A stretch of 64,000 bases of DNA. Source: Mesostigma viride (taxonomy: Eukaryota > Streptophyta > Mesostigmatophyceae > Mesostigmatales > Mesostigmataceae). The stretch's first letter is position 1; each line of letters opens with the position of its first letter. The notes below the pieces were generated by a model. It did no database searches, had not been told where the DNA came from, and was given only the letters and a program-made list of their open reading frames with translations. The position numbers and the translations under genes were made by a program. The stretch spans positions 5,561,053 through 5,625,052 of the forward strand of contig RPFO01000065.1 of the NCBI GenBank assembly GCA_009746045.1. The letters are read 5' to 3'. This document shows positions 11,774 through 24,520 of this stretch, piece after piece.

Positions 11774-12649
11774 GTGAGTTGAGGCAATGAGTGGATACCA
11801 AGTTTGAAGCTGGTCAACCAAGACAGTTTGGTAGTCGTGAATCGCCTGCATGAGTGGGTCAAGGTTTTGTGATAGTTACAATTATTGAGTGGAAGTTTGA
11901 GTGTGTAAGACAGAAAAGTGACGAGCAGTTGCTGATGAAGTTCTGCAGCTGTTCTGGGTGAAGCGACAGATATTTTGCTACTTTGTACTATTATTAGTGA
12001 CCCAGCACTCCTAAACTCTATGACATATTTCACTGCAGTAAAAAGGCCGCGTCTCGGTGTTAGAGGATCCGTGTATGGCTGTCCTTGGGGGCTGATCCTT
12101 GATGCACGAAGGGAATTTCACTTGCTAATTCTCAGAAAACAAATCAGTATGCTCCTCTTTGACCCCGTATTACAATGAAGCGGGCTGCTGTGACGAAGCA
12201 CAACGGATAATGAAGCAGTTTACGATGCAGGTGCTTACTTAGACAGGATATAGAAGCTTTTGATGATGGGATCACTATCGCTATCTGTGCTGTATATGTG
12301 TTACTGGGTTCATATAGTCCTTATTTCAGATTACGCAGATTTCTTCACCATGTGCTGGCTGAAAGATGCTGTTGAGTTGTTTTGTCTTCCATTCACGCCA
12401 CCTCAACACACCAAGTTCAGCAACATTTCGCAACAAGCAGGAATAGGCCTTTTACCCACGGTCCACATGCATCCATCAAGGAGACCGGTTCCGGGCATCA
12501 CAGAGGCCTTCAGCAGGCAACCCCACGCCCCAAGGCAGCAGATATCTTTCATGGACTGCTCCGCATCCTATGTCGTGTGGTACACCGAAGCTGACCCATT
12601 TAAACACGATGCTGCGTGTGTGAACCTCGCCAACTTCTTTCTGCTGCAG
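11774..12649 (+). other. Intron between exons 7 and 8 (duplicated at 14162-15037)
   Basis: It begins GTGAGTTGAGG and ends TTCTGCTGCAG. It is nearly identical over its whole length to the intron at 14162-15037, 2388 bases downstream, so the exon 8 and exon 9 cassettes arose by a tandem duplication that included the intron. No independent gene seen. Confidence 0.8.
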
Positions 12650-14161
12650 TTGTGACACTGCCACCGCCGCCACTGCCACCGCCGCCTCCCTCTCCACCCC
12701 CACCATCACCATCACCTCCTCCCTCCCCACCACCACCATCACCACCACCACCTCCCTCTCCACCTCCGCCATCGCCACCCCCTCCTCCATCACCACCACC
12801 ACCAGCACCACCCCCACCTCCCTCTCCACCACCACCATCCCCACCACCACCTCCCTCTCCACCACCACCATCGCCACCCCCTCCTCCATCACCACCACCA
12901 CCATCACCACCCCCACCTCCCTCTCCACCACCACCATCCCCACCCCCCCCTCCCTCCCACCACCACCATCATCACCACCACCACCTCCCTCTCCATCTCC
13001 ACCATCACCACCCCCTCCCTCTCCACCTCCACCATCGCCACCACCTCCTCCCTCCCCACCTCCGCCATCACCACCACCCCTCCCTCCCCACCTCCACCAT
13101 TACCACCACCACCTCCCTCCCCACCTCCACCATCACCACCACCCCCTCCCTCCCACCACCCCCGTCACCACCTCCCCCTCCCTCCCCACCTCCACCATCA
13201 CCACCCCTCCCTCCCCACCTCCACCATCACCACCACCACCTCCCTCCCCACCACCACCATCACCACCCCCACCTCCCTCCCCACCACCACCATCACCACC
13301 TCCCCTCCCTCCCCACCACCACCATCACCACCCCCTCCCTCCCCACCTCCACCATCACCACCCCACCTCCCTCCCCACCCCACCATCACCACCCCACCTC
13401 CCTCTCCACCTCCCCCGTCACCACCTCCCCCTCCCTCCCCACCTCCACCATCACCACCCCCTCCCTCCCCACCTCCACCATCACCACCACCACCACCTCC
13501 CTACCCACCTCCACCATCACCACCCCACCTCCCGTTCCACCTCCCCCGTCCCCACCTCCCCCCTTCCCACCCCCATCATCCCCACTACTGCCGCCTCCCC
13601 CTTCGACGCCGCCCTCGACTCCGCCACACATCGCATGCTCCGCGCAACCCCAGGAGTTCACGGTGCGCCTTCCTCTTGCCCGGGCCCCCTGGACAGTACC
13701 CACCCAGATCCCACAAGTGCTTGAGACAGAAGACCTGCGCCTGGCAGCCGTCACTCTACGGCTTGAAACCACCATGCAGGCGGCGGTGGCTCTTGAGAAC
13801 ATGCAACCGACGTCGACCAGTGCCGCATTCAACGTCAGTGGGCTCGTCGTTATGTCCTTGCCCACATTTCCTGGAATCTCCCTTTCCGTCCGCCCCCACT
13901 GGGAGGGCTTGGCCACCCTGGCTGCGTACGACGGCGCGTTGGACTTCAACGGTGCCTCCAACAGAAACATCTCCAACACGACATCCCAAGTGGCCAGTGC
14001 CACGTTTGGCCCAGCCAACGCCACCGCGCTGTCTGCCTTCCTTGGCATCGGGTATCTGCCGCTGTCTGTCACCGCCAGCTCTGTGGGCAGCGCGCAGGGG
14101 GTTGCCTCGGTTCACACGGCGCACATGGCGGCGGTCGTCATCGCTACCTATGCTTGCGAAG
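12650..14161 (+). CDS. Surface-protein exon 8: long shaft + module B
   Basis: Phase 1-1, 1512 nt (504 codons). The frame at the acceptor (VVTLPPPP) and the frame of module B (CSAQPQEF to TYACEG) agree. In between, the same frame drifts into His-Leu and Thr-Ser stretches, which are the CCN codons read one or two bases off. This implies compensating indels in the repeat. The ~320-residue shaft is a (CCN)n tract of Pro with Ser every fifth to seventh residue. Whether the wobble is biological or comes from the assembly cannot be told from sequence alone. Confidence 0.72.
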
Positions 14162-15037
14162 GTGAGTTGAGGCAATGAGTGGATACCAAGTTTGAAGCTG
14201 GTCAACCAAGACAGTTTGGTAGTCGTGAATCGCCTGCATGAGTCGGTCAAGGTTTTGTGATGATTCCAAGGATTGAGCGGCAGTTTGAGTGTGTAAGACA
14301 GAAAAGTGACGAGGAGTTGCCGATGAAGTTCTGCAGCTGTCCTGGGTGAAGCGACAGACATTTTGCTACTTTGTACTATTATTAGTAACCCAGCACTCCT
14401 AAACTCTATGACATATTTCACTGCAGTAAAAAGGCCGCGTCTCGGTGTTAGAGGATCCGTGTATGGCTGTCCTTGGGGGCTGATCCTTGATGCACGAAGG
14501 GAATTTCACTTGCTAATTCTCAGAAAACAAATCAGTATGCTCCTCTTTGACCCCGTATTACAATGAAGCGGGCTGCTGTGACGAAGCACAACGGATAATG
14601 AAGCAGTTTACGATGCAGGTGCTTACTTAGACAGGATATAGAAGCTTTTGATGATGGGATCACTATCGCTATCTGTGCTGTATATGTGTTACTGGGTTCA
14701 TATAGTCCTTATTTCAGATTACGCAGATTTCTTCACCATGTGCTGGCTGAAAGATGCTGTTGAGTTGTTTTGTCTTCCATTCACGCCACCTCAACACACC
14801 AAGTTCAGCAACATTTCGCAACAAGCAGGAATAGGCCTTTTACCCATGGTCCACATGCATCCATCAAGGAGACCGGTTCCGGGCATCACAGAGGTTTTCA
14901 GCAGGCAACCCCGCGCCCCAAGGCAGCAGATATCTTTCATGGACTGCTCCGCATCCTACGTCGTGTGGTACACCGAAGCTGACCCATTTAAACACGATGC
15001 TGCGTGTGTGAACCTCGCCAACTTCTTTCTGCTGCAG
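14162..15037 (+). other. Intron between exons 8 and 9
   Basis: Near-identical copy of the intron at 11774-12649, with a few substitutions (for example near 14258-14275) and one small indel. Boundaries GTGAGT and CTGCAG. Confidence 0.8.
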
Positions 15038-16568
15038 TTGTGACACTGCCACCGCCGCCGCTGCCACCGCCGCCTCCCTCTCCACCCCCACCATCACCAT
15101 CACCTCCTCCCTCCCCACCACCACCATCACCACCACCACCTCCCTCTCCACCTCCGCCATCGCCACCCCCTCCTCCATCACCACCACCACCAGCACCACC
15201 CCCACCTCCCTCTCCACCACCTCCCTCTCCACCACCACCTCCCTCTCCACCACCACCATCGCCACCCCCTCCTCCATCACCCCCTCCTCCATCACCACCA
15301 CCACCATCACCACCACCACCTCCCTCCCCACCACCACCATCCCCACCCCCTCCTCCCTCCCCACCACCACCATCACCACCACCACCTCCCTCTCCATCTC
15401 CACCATCGCCACCCCCTCCCTCTCCACCTCCACCATCGCCACAACCTCCTCCCTCCCCACCTCCGCCATCACCACCACCCCCTCCCTCCCCACCTCCACC
15501 ATTACCACCACCACCTCCCTCCCCACCTCCACCATCACCACCACCCCCTCCCTCCCCACCAGCCCCGTCACCACCTCCCCCTCCCTCCCCACCTCCACCA
15601 TCACCACCCCCTCCCTCCCCACCTCCACCATCACCACCACCACCTCCCTCCCCACCACCACCATCACCACCCCACCTCCCTCTCCACCACCACCATCACC
15701 ACCTCCCCCTCCCTCCCCACCACCACCATCACCACCCCCTCCCTCCCCACCTCCACCATCACCACCCCACCTCCCTCCCCACCCCCACCATCACCACCCC
15801 CACCTCCCTCTCCACCTCCCCGTCACCACCTCCCCCTCCCTCCCCACCTCCACCATCACCACCCCTCCCTCCCCACCTCCACCATCACCACCACCACCAC
15901 CTCCCTACCCACCTCCACCATCACCACCCCAACCTCCCGTTCCACCTCCCCCGTCCCCACCTCCCCTCCCTTCCCACCCCCACCATCACCACTACTGCCG
16001 CCTCCCCCTTCGACGCCGCCCTCGACTCCGCCACACATCGCATGCTCCGCGCAACCCCAGGAGTTCACCGTGCGCCTTCCTCTTGCCCGGGCCCCCTGGA
16101 CAGTACCCACCAAGATCCCACAAGTGCTTGAGACAGAAGACCTGCGCCTGGCAGCCGTCACTCTACGGCTTGAAACCACCATGCAGGCGGCGGTGGCTCT
16201 TGAGAACATGCAACCGACGTCGACCAGTGCCGCATTCAACGTCAGTGGGCTCGTCGTTATGTCCTTGCCCACATTTCCTGGAATCTCCTTTTCCGTCCGC
16301 CCCCATTGGGAGGGCTTGGCCACCCTGGCTGCATACGACGGCGCGTTGGACTTCAACGGTGCCTCCAACAGAAACATCTCCAACACGACATCCCAAGTGG
16401 CCAGTGCCATGTTTGGCCCAGCCAACGCCACCGCGCTGTCTGCCTTCCTTGGTACCGGGTATCTGCCGCTGTCTGTCACTACCAGCTCTGTGGGCAGTGT
16501 ACAGGGGGTTGCCTCGGTTCACACGGCGCACATGGCGGCGGTCGTCATCGTTACCTATGCTTGCGAAG
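15038..16568 (+). CDS. Surface-protein exon 9: long shaft + module B (net frameshift)
   Basis: Acceptor CTGCAG|TT, donor GAAG|GTGAGA. The start is the same as in exon 8 and a clean PPPPSPPPPP shaft runs for about 220 codons. The frame then slips, and module B (from about 16050) lies in another frame. The length, 1531 nt, is one base over a multiple of three, unlike the sister exons. Module B itself is well preserved (LPLARAPWTVPTKIPQVLE, AYDGALDFNGASN), which argues for a repeat-tract indel or assembly error over long decay. Confidence 0.68.
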
Positions 16569-16885
16569 GTGAGATGAGGTCGTGGCGGGTGAGTCTGAAT
16601 AGTATTGCGAAAGGACACAGTTCACTAAACATTGTAAGGAAGCTTTGTGCCGAGTGGCAAAAGGTCCGAACAATATTCACCTAACTGATGCCAAGTGCGA
16701 GCGTCGCGTCTGCCGAGAATAGTGCTCTGATTGTCACACGTTTTTGTCTGGCCCCTATCGTTGGCAAGCGTGGCAGTTCACTCTTCCAGTAATTCCGCCA
16801 CACCGCTACACCAACATTCACGTGTGGGCTGAAAGGTGTTGGTCTGGCTGAGAAACTGACACCACAGGCCTTGGAATACATGGAA

Positions 16886-18686
16886 AGCAAAGAAAGAGGC
16901 CGACAAAACCAGCCAGAGCGGCTTTTAGTCGCAAAACCTCCCTTATCCCTAGCTAACTGACGTCATTAAACCCTTATGTTTAGTGGATGCTAGTAAGACG
17001 CTAACCGTACAGACCGGGGGTAGAATATCCCGAATCTGCACGGCTAGTATTAAATAATGCGTAGGTTGTTCTTTTCAGGGGCACTGCACCTCACGCCCCG
17101 TTCCGCCCGGGTATAATCAACCCAAGCGCGGAACGCACATTTTATTTAATTCATTTTTCAACCATGCACTATATTGCATCTACTAATCACAAAAGCTCTA
17201 GCCAAACAGCTACGAGTAAACACTGCGACCTATAAGCCGCTCATCCAGCGGCCTCTTGTTCCCGCATTCACGTATAGAAGAAACTCCGTTCAAAGAACCC
17301 CGATTCATGTCCCACGTAGCTCCCACAAAAACCAGCATCTTCATTAAAACAATAAGTGGAAGCATACATGTGACACTAATTGACATGCCCGGAGGCACGC
17401 CGTTCAAGGCCCTTCATGAAGTACGTTGCCCAATCACCCCCGCCCTGGCTTTCCCTTGAAGCCGCACTCCACCTTGCTCGTTGTCACAAGTGACCGCCCT
17501 GCCGCAAAACGGGAGCCCCCCCACATCGGGAGGCGTGTGCCCGGCGGCTGTGGATGCATGGCCAGGCCCAAAAAGGCCCAGCGCATTTGCACTGCGATTG
17601 CGCACGGCCAGCCTATCATGACCCCTCTCGGGGCCCCGAGTCGGTACCGCTATGGCCGTCTCCCCATAGACCCGGGGTGCTTCGAGAAAAAACGTGGACC
17701 TAGCCCAGGCCCCGCCAGCCCGGATGCCCGAGGCCACAGCCCCAGGCACCTGGCTGAACGAGAGTCCGTTCAGCCAAGACCGCATTCCCCCCGAGGTTTC
17801 TATGCGTGGGGAAAAAATTTCTAGCTTAGACGCTTTTCCCATCGCCGTCCCCAGCCCCAACCACCCCCCCTCGGCGGAAGGCAATTGCAAGTTTGCTGGC
17901 CAGCAGCAATTTCCGAAGAAAAAGCCGCAGGCCGCGGACCGAGACACGGGTCGCCAGTGCCAGCCATCCGGCTCCAACCCGGGGTGCAAGCATCCCCAGG
18001 TACGGAGCACCAGCTCGCGCACTGGGCCGACCAAGCGACAGTTGAGCACCTGTCACGGCATCCGGCCCACCAAAGACCCCAAGCTGGGGAAAAGGTGCGG
18101 ACCGGAGGTAATCTTTTTCTTTTCTTTTAGTTAACCGGGCGAGGAACTACGCCTGGCCGGTTAACAACTGGAAGTCTCACCACTGGCCAAGTGGCCAGTG
18201 CAACCAGTGCTTTTGGGATTTTGCTCCGCAGCACCCATAGCTGCGGCTGCCGCCGCAACGACAACGAGCAAAGAAAGAGGCCGACAAAACCAGCCAGAGC
18301 GGCTTTTAGTCGCAAAACCTCCCTTATCCCTAGCTAACTGACGTCATTAAACCCTTATGTTTAGTGGATGCTAGTAAGACGCTAACCGTACAGACCGGGG
18401 GTAGAATATCCCGAATCTGCACGGCTAGTATTAAATAATGCGTAGGTTGTTCTTTTCAGGGGCACTGCACCTCACGCCCCGTTCCGCCCGGGTATAATCA
18501 ACCCAAGCGCGGAACGCACATTTTATTTAATTCATTTTTCAACCATGCACTATATTGCATCTACTAATCACAAAAGCTCTAGCCAAACAGCTACGAGTAA
18601 ACACTGCGACCTATAAGCCGCTCATCCAGCGGCCTCTTGTTCCCGCATTCACGTATAGAAGAAACTCCGTTCAAAGAACCCCGATT
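16886..18686. mobile_element. Insertion bounded by two 420-bp direct repeats (non-autonomous LTR-like)
   Basis: Bases 16886-17305 and 18267-18686 are direct repeats that look identical by eye (offset 1381), separated by 961 bases without a recognisable retroelement protein. The arrangement resembles a small non-autonomous LTR element. However, the repeat ends (AGCAAAG ... CCCGATT) lack the TG...CA signature and I find no target-site duplication at the outer edges. A simple segmental duplication or a split-direct-repeat element are alternatives. Confidence 0.5.
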
Positions 18687-19668
18687 GGCTGCGATCCCAT
18701 AACAGTTTTTGCATAGGCCCACCTAGGTTGCTCTCTTGTTTGTGGTCCTTTCTTTTTTTTTTTGGGTATAAGCTAGGCTTTCAGACAGCAGCAGGGGAGG
18801 GTGGCAGAGGACAGGGAACTCGTATGATAGCAGAACATCCAAGAGACCGTATCACAGTGCAGGACAAGGCTTGCTGTTTATTCCACACTTGAACCTGTGG
18901 GAGGAGTTACCGCAAAACGGTATTGCTGCCTAGGCTGCTACATGCCTGCTTGTACAAGAGAAGGCACCAAACATGGCCCAGCAAGTTCCTATTGTGGGGA
19001 CGGCTGAGCCCTAGTCTGCCAGGACTTGCCTATAAAGCTCTTGTACTAGTGCTATTCAGCAGTATCTCGTGGACCCTGTAAGTGATCAGTGATCATTTGA
19101 CCTGAACTGCACTGCACTCACTGGTGCTGGAACATGACACTGCCAAGAAGAAAGGCAAAAGCGTGTTCCTGGCTACCCTCTTCAGCATGTGGAATCATCT
19201 ACGTAGTCCATACAATAGTGTACTGGTACACTTATTTCCTTGCTGGCATCCACTGGCTCGGTGGCATCCACTGCTCAGGCCAGCATCATTAGATTGCTGA
19301 GGAAGTAGCTAGAGGTCTTGGTGGAAAAGCCATCATAGCTCCTCATGGCTCCATGTGCTTATGTTTGTCACGAGCTGTTACCCAGGAGGTCGGGTCAAGG
19401 AGGCTTAAATTGAGAAACTCTTGTTGTAGCCAAGCTCTACAGAGGCCTCAACTTGTCAATCTGAACACTCCTTGGGTTCCATCCCGCTGAAGCTTGCATT
19501 TGTTGCCTGGAATGCAAGAGAGGAAACAGGTGCTTGTGCATCTTTATGTCTATGGCATGCATGCCTATGCCTCAAGGCATGGGCAGGTAAAAAATTCATA
19601 AATGGCGGTATGGTTTAAATTCTTAAAAAGCCATCGGTTCATTTGGGATGTAAGTATTCTCGCTTTGA

Positions 19669-19923
19669 ATGGTTAGGTACTTGTCGAAGAGCACCGGAGC
19701 AGGTCAATGGCACTTTCGACTAGCGTGCCTGGCATGCTTACTGACATATGCCAGCAAAATGGAGCAAAACTGCATCCAAAATCTGCAAGTTTCAACAAAT
19801 GTCATCATCTCAGGAGATCTGAACAGCCATTCCTCTCGCTCTGATGCATTAGTTTTCCAAGGGTCTCATGTTGGTGGCCCAGCGCTCCGCTCACGCATCA
19901 TGAGGCAGCCCGGGGTACCATGA
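19669..19923 (+). pseudogene. Possible APE-endonuclease scrap of a non-LTR retrotransposon
   Basis: An 84-codon open frame contains VIISGDLNSHSS, similar to the GDFN-type segment of the apurinic endonuclease domain that starts many LINE ORF2 proteins. Nothing else in it is diagnostic, and it sits inside an intron. The match is short and may be chance. Confidence 0.22.
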
Positions 19924-20018
19924 GACGCTCGATCGTGCGCAATCAATCGCTGGCCGTCAGCTCGGAACTTACGTAAAGACCGCTGCGAACGATGCATACC
20001 CTTGGTTTGTGACTGCAG

Positions 20019-23000
20019 ACATACGATCAAGTGATCTGCCACCACCTCCCTTTCCCCCAGCGCCTATCTCCTCACCTCCACCACCTCCACCATCACCACC
20101 CCCTCCCTCCCCACCATCACCATCACCACCGCCTCCGCCCTCTCCACCACCACCATCACCACCACCATCACCACCACCTCCCTCACCACCACCGCCATCA
20201 CCGCCACCACCTCCCTCTCCACCTCCACCATCACCACCCCCTCCTCCATACCCACCATCACCATCTCCACCCCCTCCTCCCTCTCCACCTCCACCATCAC
20301 CACCCCCTCCTCCATCTCCACCACCACCATCACCACCCCCTCCTCCCTCCCCACCTCCCCCGTCACCACCCCCTCCTCCCTCTCCACCACCACCATCACC
20401 ACCACCACCCTCTCCACCTCCACCGTCACCACCACCACCTCCCTCCCCACCACCACCATCACCACCCCCTCCTCCAGCACCACCACCACCATCACCACCC
20501 CCACCTCCCTCTCCACCACCACCATCACCACCCCCTCCATCCCCACCACCTCCCTCGCCCCCCCCACCTCCCTCTCCACCACCACCACCATCACCTCCTC
20601 CTCCCTCCCCACCACCACCATCACCACCACCTCCCTCCCCACCACCACCCCCACCACCCCCACCTCCCTCTCCACCTCCACCATCACCACCCCTCCTCCA
20701 TATCCACCACCACCATCACCACCCCCTCCTCCCTCTCCACCTCCACCATCACCACCCCCTCCTCCATCCCCACCACCACCATCACCACCACCTCCTCCCT
20801 CCCCACCACCACCATCACCACCACCACCTCCCTCTCCACCTCCGCCATCACCACCCCCTCCTCCCTCTCCACCTCCACCATCACCACCCCTCCTCCATCC
20901 CCACCACCACCATCACCACCACCTCCTCCCTCCCCACCACCACCATCACCACCACCACCTCCCTCTCCACCTCCGCCATCACCACCCCTCCTCCCTCTCC
21001 ACCACCACCATCGCCACCCCCTCCTCCCTCTCCACCTCCACCATCACCTCCGCCACCATCATTACCACCTCCACCCCCTTCACCACCACCACCCTCGCCC
21101 CTCCCCCTTCACCGCCCCCCCCCCCCTTCACCACCCCCCCCACCGCCACCATCACCGCCACCACCGTCGCCACCACCTCCACCCCCTTCACCACCACCGC
21201 CCTCACCCCCCCCCCGTCCCCGCCCCCCCCCCTTCACCACCCCGCCTCCCCACCGCCCCCATCACCGCCACCACCGTCGCCACCACCTCCACCCCCTTCA
21301 CCACCACCGCCCTCTCCCCCCCACCATCCCCGCCCCCCGCCCCCTTCACCACCACCGCCCTCCCCACCGCCACCATCACCTCCACCTCCATCGCCACCAC
21401 CTCCACCCCCTTCGCCACCACCGCCCTCTCCCCCTCCCCATCCCCGCCCCCCCTCCTCCATCCCCACCACCGCCCTCGCCACCGCCGCCATCACCGCCAC
21501 CTCCACCACCACCACCTCCATCACCACCGCCTCCTCCTCCGTCGCCCCCACCACCATCACCGCCACCCCCTCCCCCGTCCCCACCCCCTCCTCCCTCTCC
21601 ACCACCACCGTCACCGCCACCGCCCCCTCCACCACCCCCTCCCCCATCACCACCACCACCACCATCACCACCCCCTCCTCCATCCCCACCACCACCTTCA
21701 CCACCACCGCCCTCTCCACCTCCGCCATCACCACCCCCTCCTCCCTCTCCACCACCACCTTCACCACCACCACCCTCTCCCCTCCCCCATCTCCACCCCC
21801 ACCATCACCACCCCCTCCGTCCCCACCGCCTCCCTCCCCACCTCCACCATCACCACCCCCTCCTCCATCCCCACCACCACCTTCACCACCACCGCCCTCT
21901 CCACCTCCGCCATCACCACCCCCTCCTCCCTCTCCACCACCACCTTCACCACCACCACCCTCTCCCCCTCCCCCATCTCCACCCCCACCATCACCACCCC
22001 CTCCATCCCCACCACCTCCCTCGCCCCCCCCCTCCCTCTCCACCACCACCACCATCACCTCCTCCTCCCTCCCCACCACCACCATCACCACCACCTCCCT
22101 CCCCACCACCACCCCACCACCCCCACCTCCCTCTCCACCTCCACCATCACCACCCCCTCCTCCATATCCACCACCACCATCACCACCCCCTCCTCCCTCT
22201 CCACCTCCACCATCACCACCCCTCCTCCATCCCCACCACCACCATCACCACCACCTCCTCCCTCCCCACCACCACCATCACCACCACCACCTCCCTCTCC
22301 ACCTCCGCCATCACCACCCTCCTCCCTCTCCACCTCCACCATCACCACCCCCTCCTCCATCCCCACCACCACCATCACCACCACCTCCTCCCTCCCCACC
22401 ACCACCATCACCACCACCACCTCCCTCTCCACCTCCGCCATCACCACCCCCTCCTCCCTCTCCACCACCACCATCGCCACCCCCTCCTCCCTCTCCACCT
22501 CCACCATCACCTCCGCCACCATCACCACCACCTCCACCCCCTTCACCACCACCACCCTCGCCCCTCCCCCTTCACCGCCCCCCCCCCCCCTTCACCACCC
22601 CCGCCCTCCCCACCGCCACCATCACCGCCACCACCGTCGCCACCACCTCCACCCCCTTCACCACCACCGCCCTCACCCCCCCCCGTCCCCGCCCCCCCCC
22701 CTTCACCACCCCCGCCCTCCCCACCGCCACCATCACCGCCACCACCGTCGCCACCACCTCCACCCCCTTCACCACCACCGCCCTCTCCCCCCCACCATCC
22801 CCCCCCCCCGCCCCCTTCACCCCCCCGCCCTCCCCACCGCCACCATCACCTCCACCTCCATCGCCACCACCTCCACCCCCTTCGCCACCACCGCCCTCTC
22901 CCCCTCCCCCATCCCCCCCCCTCCTCCATCCCCACCACCGCCCTCGCCACCGCCGCCATCACCGCCACCTCCACCACCACCACCTCCATCACCACCGCCT

Positions 23001-24520
23001 CCTCCTCCGTCGCCCCCACCACCATCACCGCCACCCCCTCCCCCGTCCCCACCCCTCCTCCCTCTCCACCACCACCGTCACCGCCACCGCCCCCTCCACC
23101 ACCCCTCCCCCATCACCACCACCACCACCATCACCACCCCCTCCTCCATCCCCACCACCACCTTCACCACCACCGCCCTCTCCACCTCCGCCATCACCAC
23201 CCCCTCCTCCCTCTCCACCACCACCTTCACCACCACCACCCTCTCCCCCTCCCCCATCTCCACCCCCACCATCACCACCCCCTCCGTCCCCACCGCCTCC
23301 CTCCCCACCTCCACCATCACCACCCCCTCCTCCATCCCCACCACCACCTTCACCACCACCGCCCTCTCCACCTCCGCCATCACCACCCCCTCCTCCCTCT
23401 CCACCACCACCTTCACCACCACCACCCTCTCCCCCTCCCCCATCTCCACCCCCACCATCACCACCCCCTCCGTCCCCACCGCCTCCCTCCCCACCTCCAC
23501 CATCACCTCCTCCTCCTCCTCCTCCCCCTTCACCACCGCCGCCCTCTCCACCACCCCCTCCTTCTCCACCACCCCCTCCACCGCCACCACCACCACCATC
23601 ACCTAACCCACCTTCGCCACCACCACCCTCCCCCCTCCCCCCCCACCACCAACCCCTCCACTGTCACCACCATCTCCTCTACCCCCTCCATTTCCACAAC
23701 CACAGCCACCAATGGTATCATCACCGCTTGCGCCGGCGCCCACTCCGTTCCCCCGCCACCCCCGCCTCTCACCGCTCCTCCTGCGCCCTCAACCCCTCTA
23801 CCGCCGCCTCCCGAGGGTTGCCTTCCCGGCCCAATCTGCCCCTTCCAGAGCACAACGCAGGCGGTCTACACAGCAGCGTGGGGCTCCTGCAGCCAGCCCT
23901 GTGCTGGCGGGCAGCAGACACGCGTGGTGCTCTGCAAGGACGCGGTCGGTGCCGCACTGCCACTGTCCTCATGCCCTCTTGCATCCGACGGCGCCACTCC
24001 TTCCCTTCAACCCTGTAATGCCGACGCCTGCCCATCCGACGTCTCCTTGCGCGTGACCGAGGCCAGCGTGTGCTCAGAGCCATGTGGGTCCCTGGGATGG
24101 TCCAACCGCACCGCAACCTGTCACGATCTGTCCGCGGGCAGTTCTCTCTCAAACCCCATCCCGATTGAGTCAAACCCGACCTGCCAGGCGCTGGCCAACA
24201 GCGTCGAGCTCTCCCGGCCCTGCAACCGCGCCCCCTGCGATGCGTTCACACTCCAGGTGGGGCCCTGGGCGCCCTGCTCCGGCCCCTGCGGCCTCACGAC
24301 GCGGCGGGTCACCTGCGTCGATAGCCGCGGCGACACCCAGCCGATGCACTTGTGCAGGCGCTATGCACTGGCAAACGCGGCGGCTGGCCTGTTGGATCTA
24401 CTGGCGTCTGACACCGCGGCGTGTGAGACCCAGTCCTGCCCAGATGACGGCTGCCAGGGTGATCCTCCCTGCTCGGGCCATGGGGCATGCCTCGCCTCTG
24501 ACGTGTGCGCCTGCGATGAG
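20019..24520 (+). CDS. Surface-protein exon 10: giant Pro shaft + thrombospondin-1 repeats + EGF start
   Basis: Acceptor CTGCAG|AC (phase 1), donor GATGAG|GTAGGG (phase 0), 4502 nt. The frame entering at the acceptor (DIRSSDLPPPPFPP) equals the frame of the C-terminal part. From 20039 to about 23650 it is (CCN)n: Pro/Ser shaft with His/Leu/Thr excursions where the frame wobbles. From about 23700 come three thrombospondin-1-like repeats (WGSCSQPCAGGQQTRVVLC; VCSEPCGSLGWSNRTATC; WAPCSGPCGLTTRRVTC). The exon ends in the first half of an EGF-like module (CSGHGACLASDVCACDE). This is the rod and ligand-binding head region of the surface protein by inference. Confidence 0.8.
20039..23650. repeat. 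~3.6-kb (CCN)n low-complexity tract with internal duplications
   Basis: Almost pure C-rich repeat of CCACCACCATCACC / CCTCCTCCCTCTCC-type units. Larger blocks recur; for example the sequence around 20690-21480 reappears at about 22150-22930, and 21540-21980 reappears at about 22995-23470. The tract contains no stop codon over long spans in any forward frame and very few on the reverse strand, so open frames here carry little weight as evidence of coding. Confidence 0.9.

Larger units (their letters stand above)
16569..20018 (+). other. Large intron between exons 9 and 10, with inserted repeats
   Basis: It starts GTGAGA and ends TTTGTGACTGCAG. It carries the 420-bp direct repeats described separately, a GC-richer segment between them (17306-18266), and from 18687 to 19650 ordinary sequence in which I recognise nothing. 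The palindrome formed by GTTAACCGG and CCGGTTAAC sits at about 18131-18163. Confidence 0.6.

Noticed and set aside
17414-18049. Open frames in the GC-rich piece between the 420-bp repeats
   Set aside because: Overlapping frames on both strands with no domain or codon evidence; GC-rich sequence gives open frames by chance.
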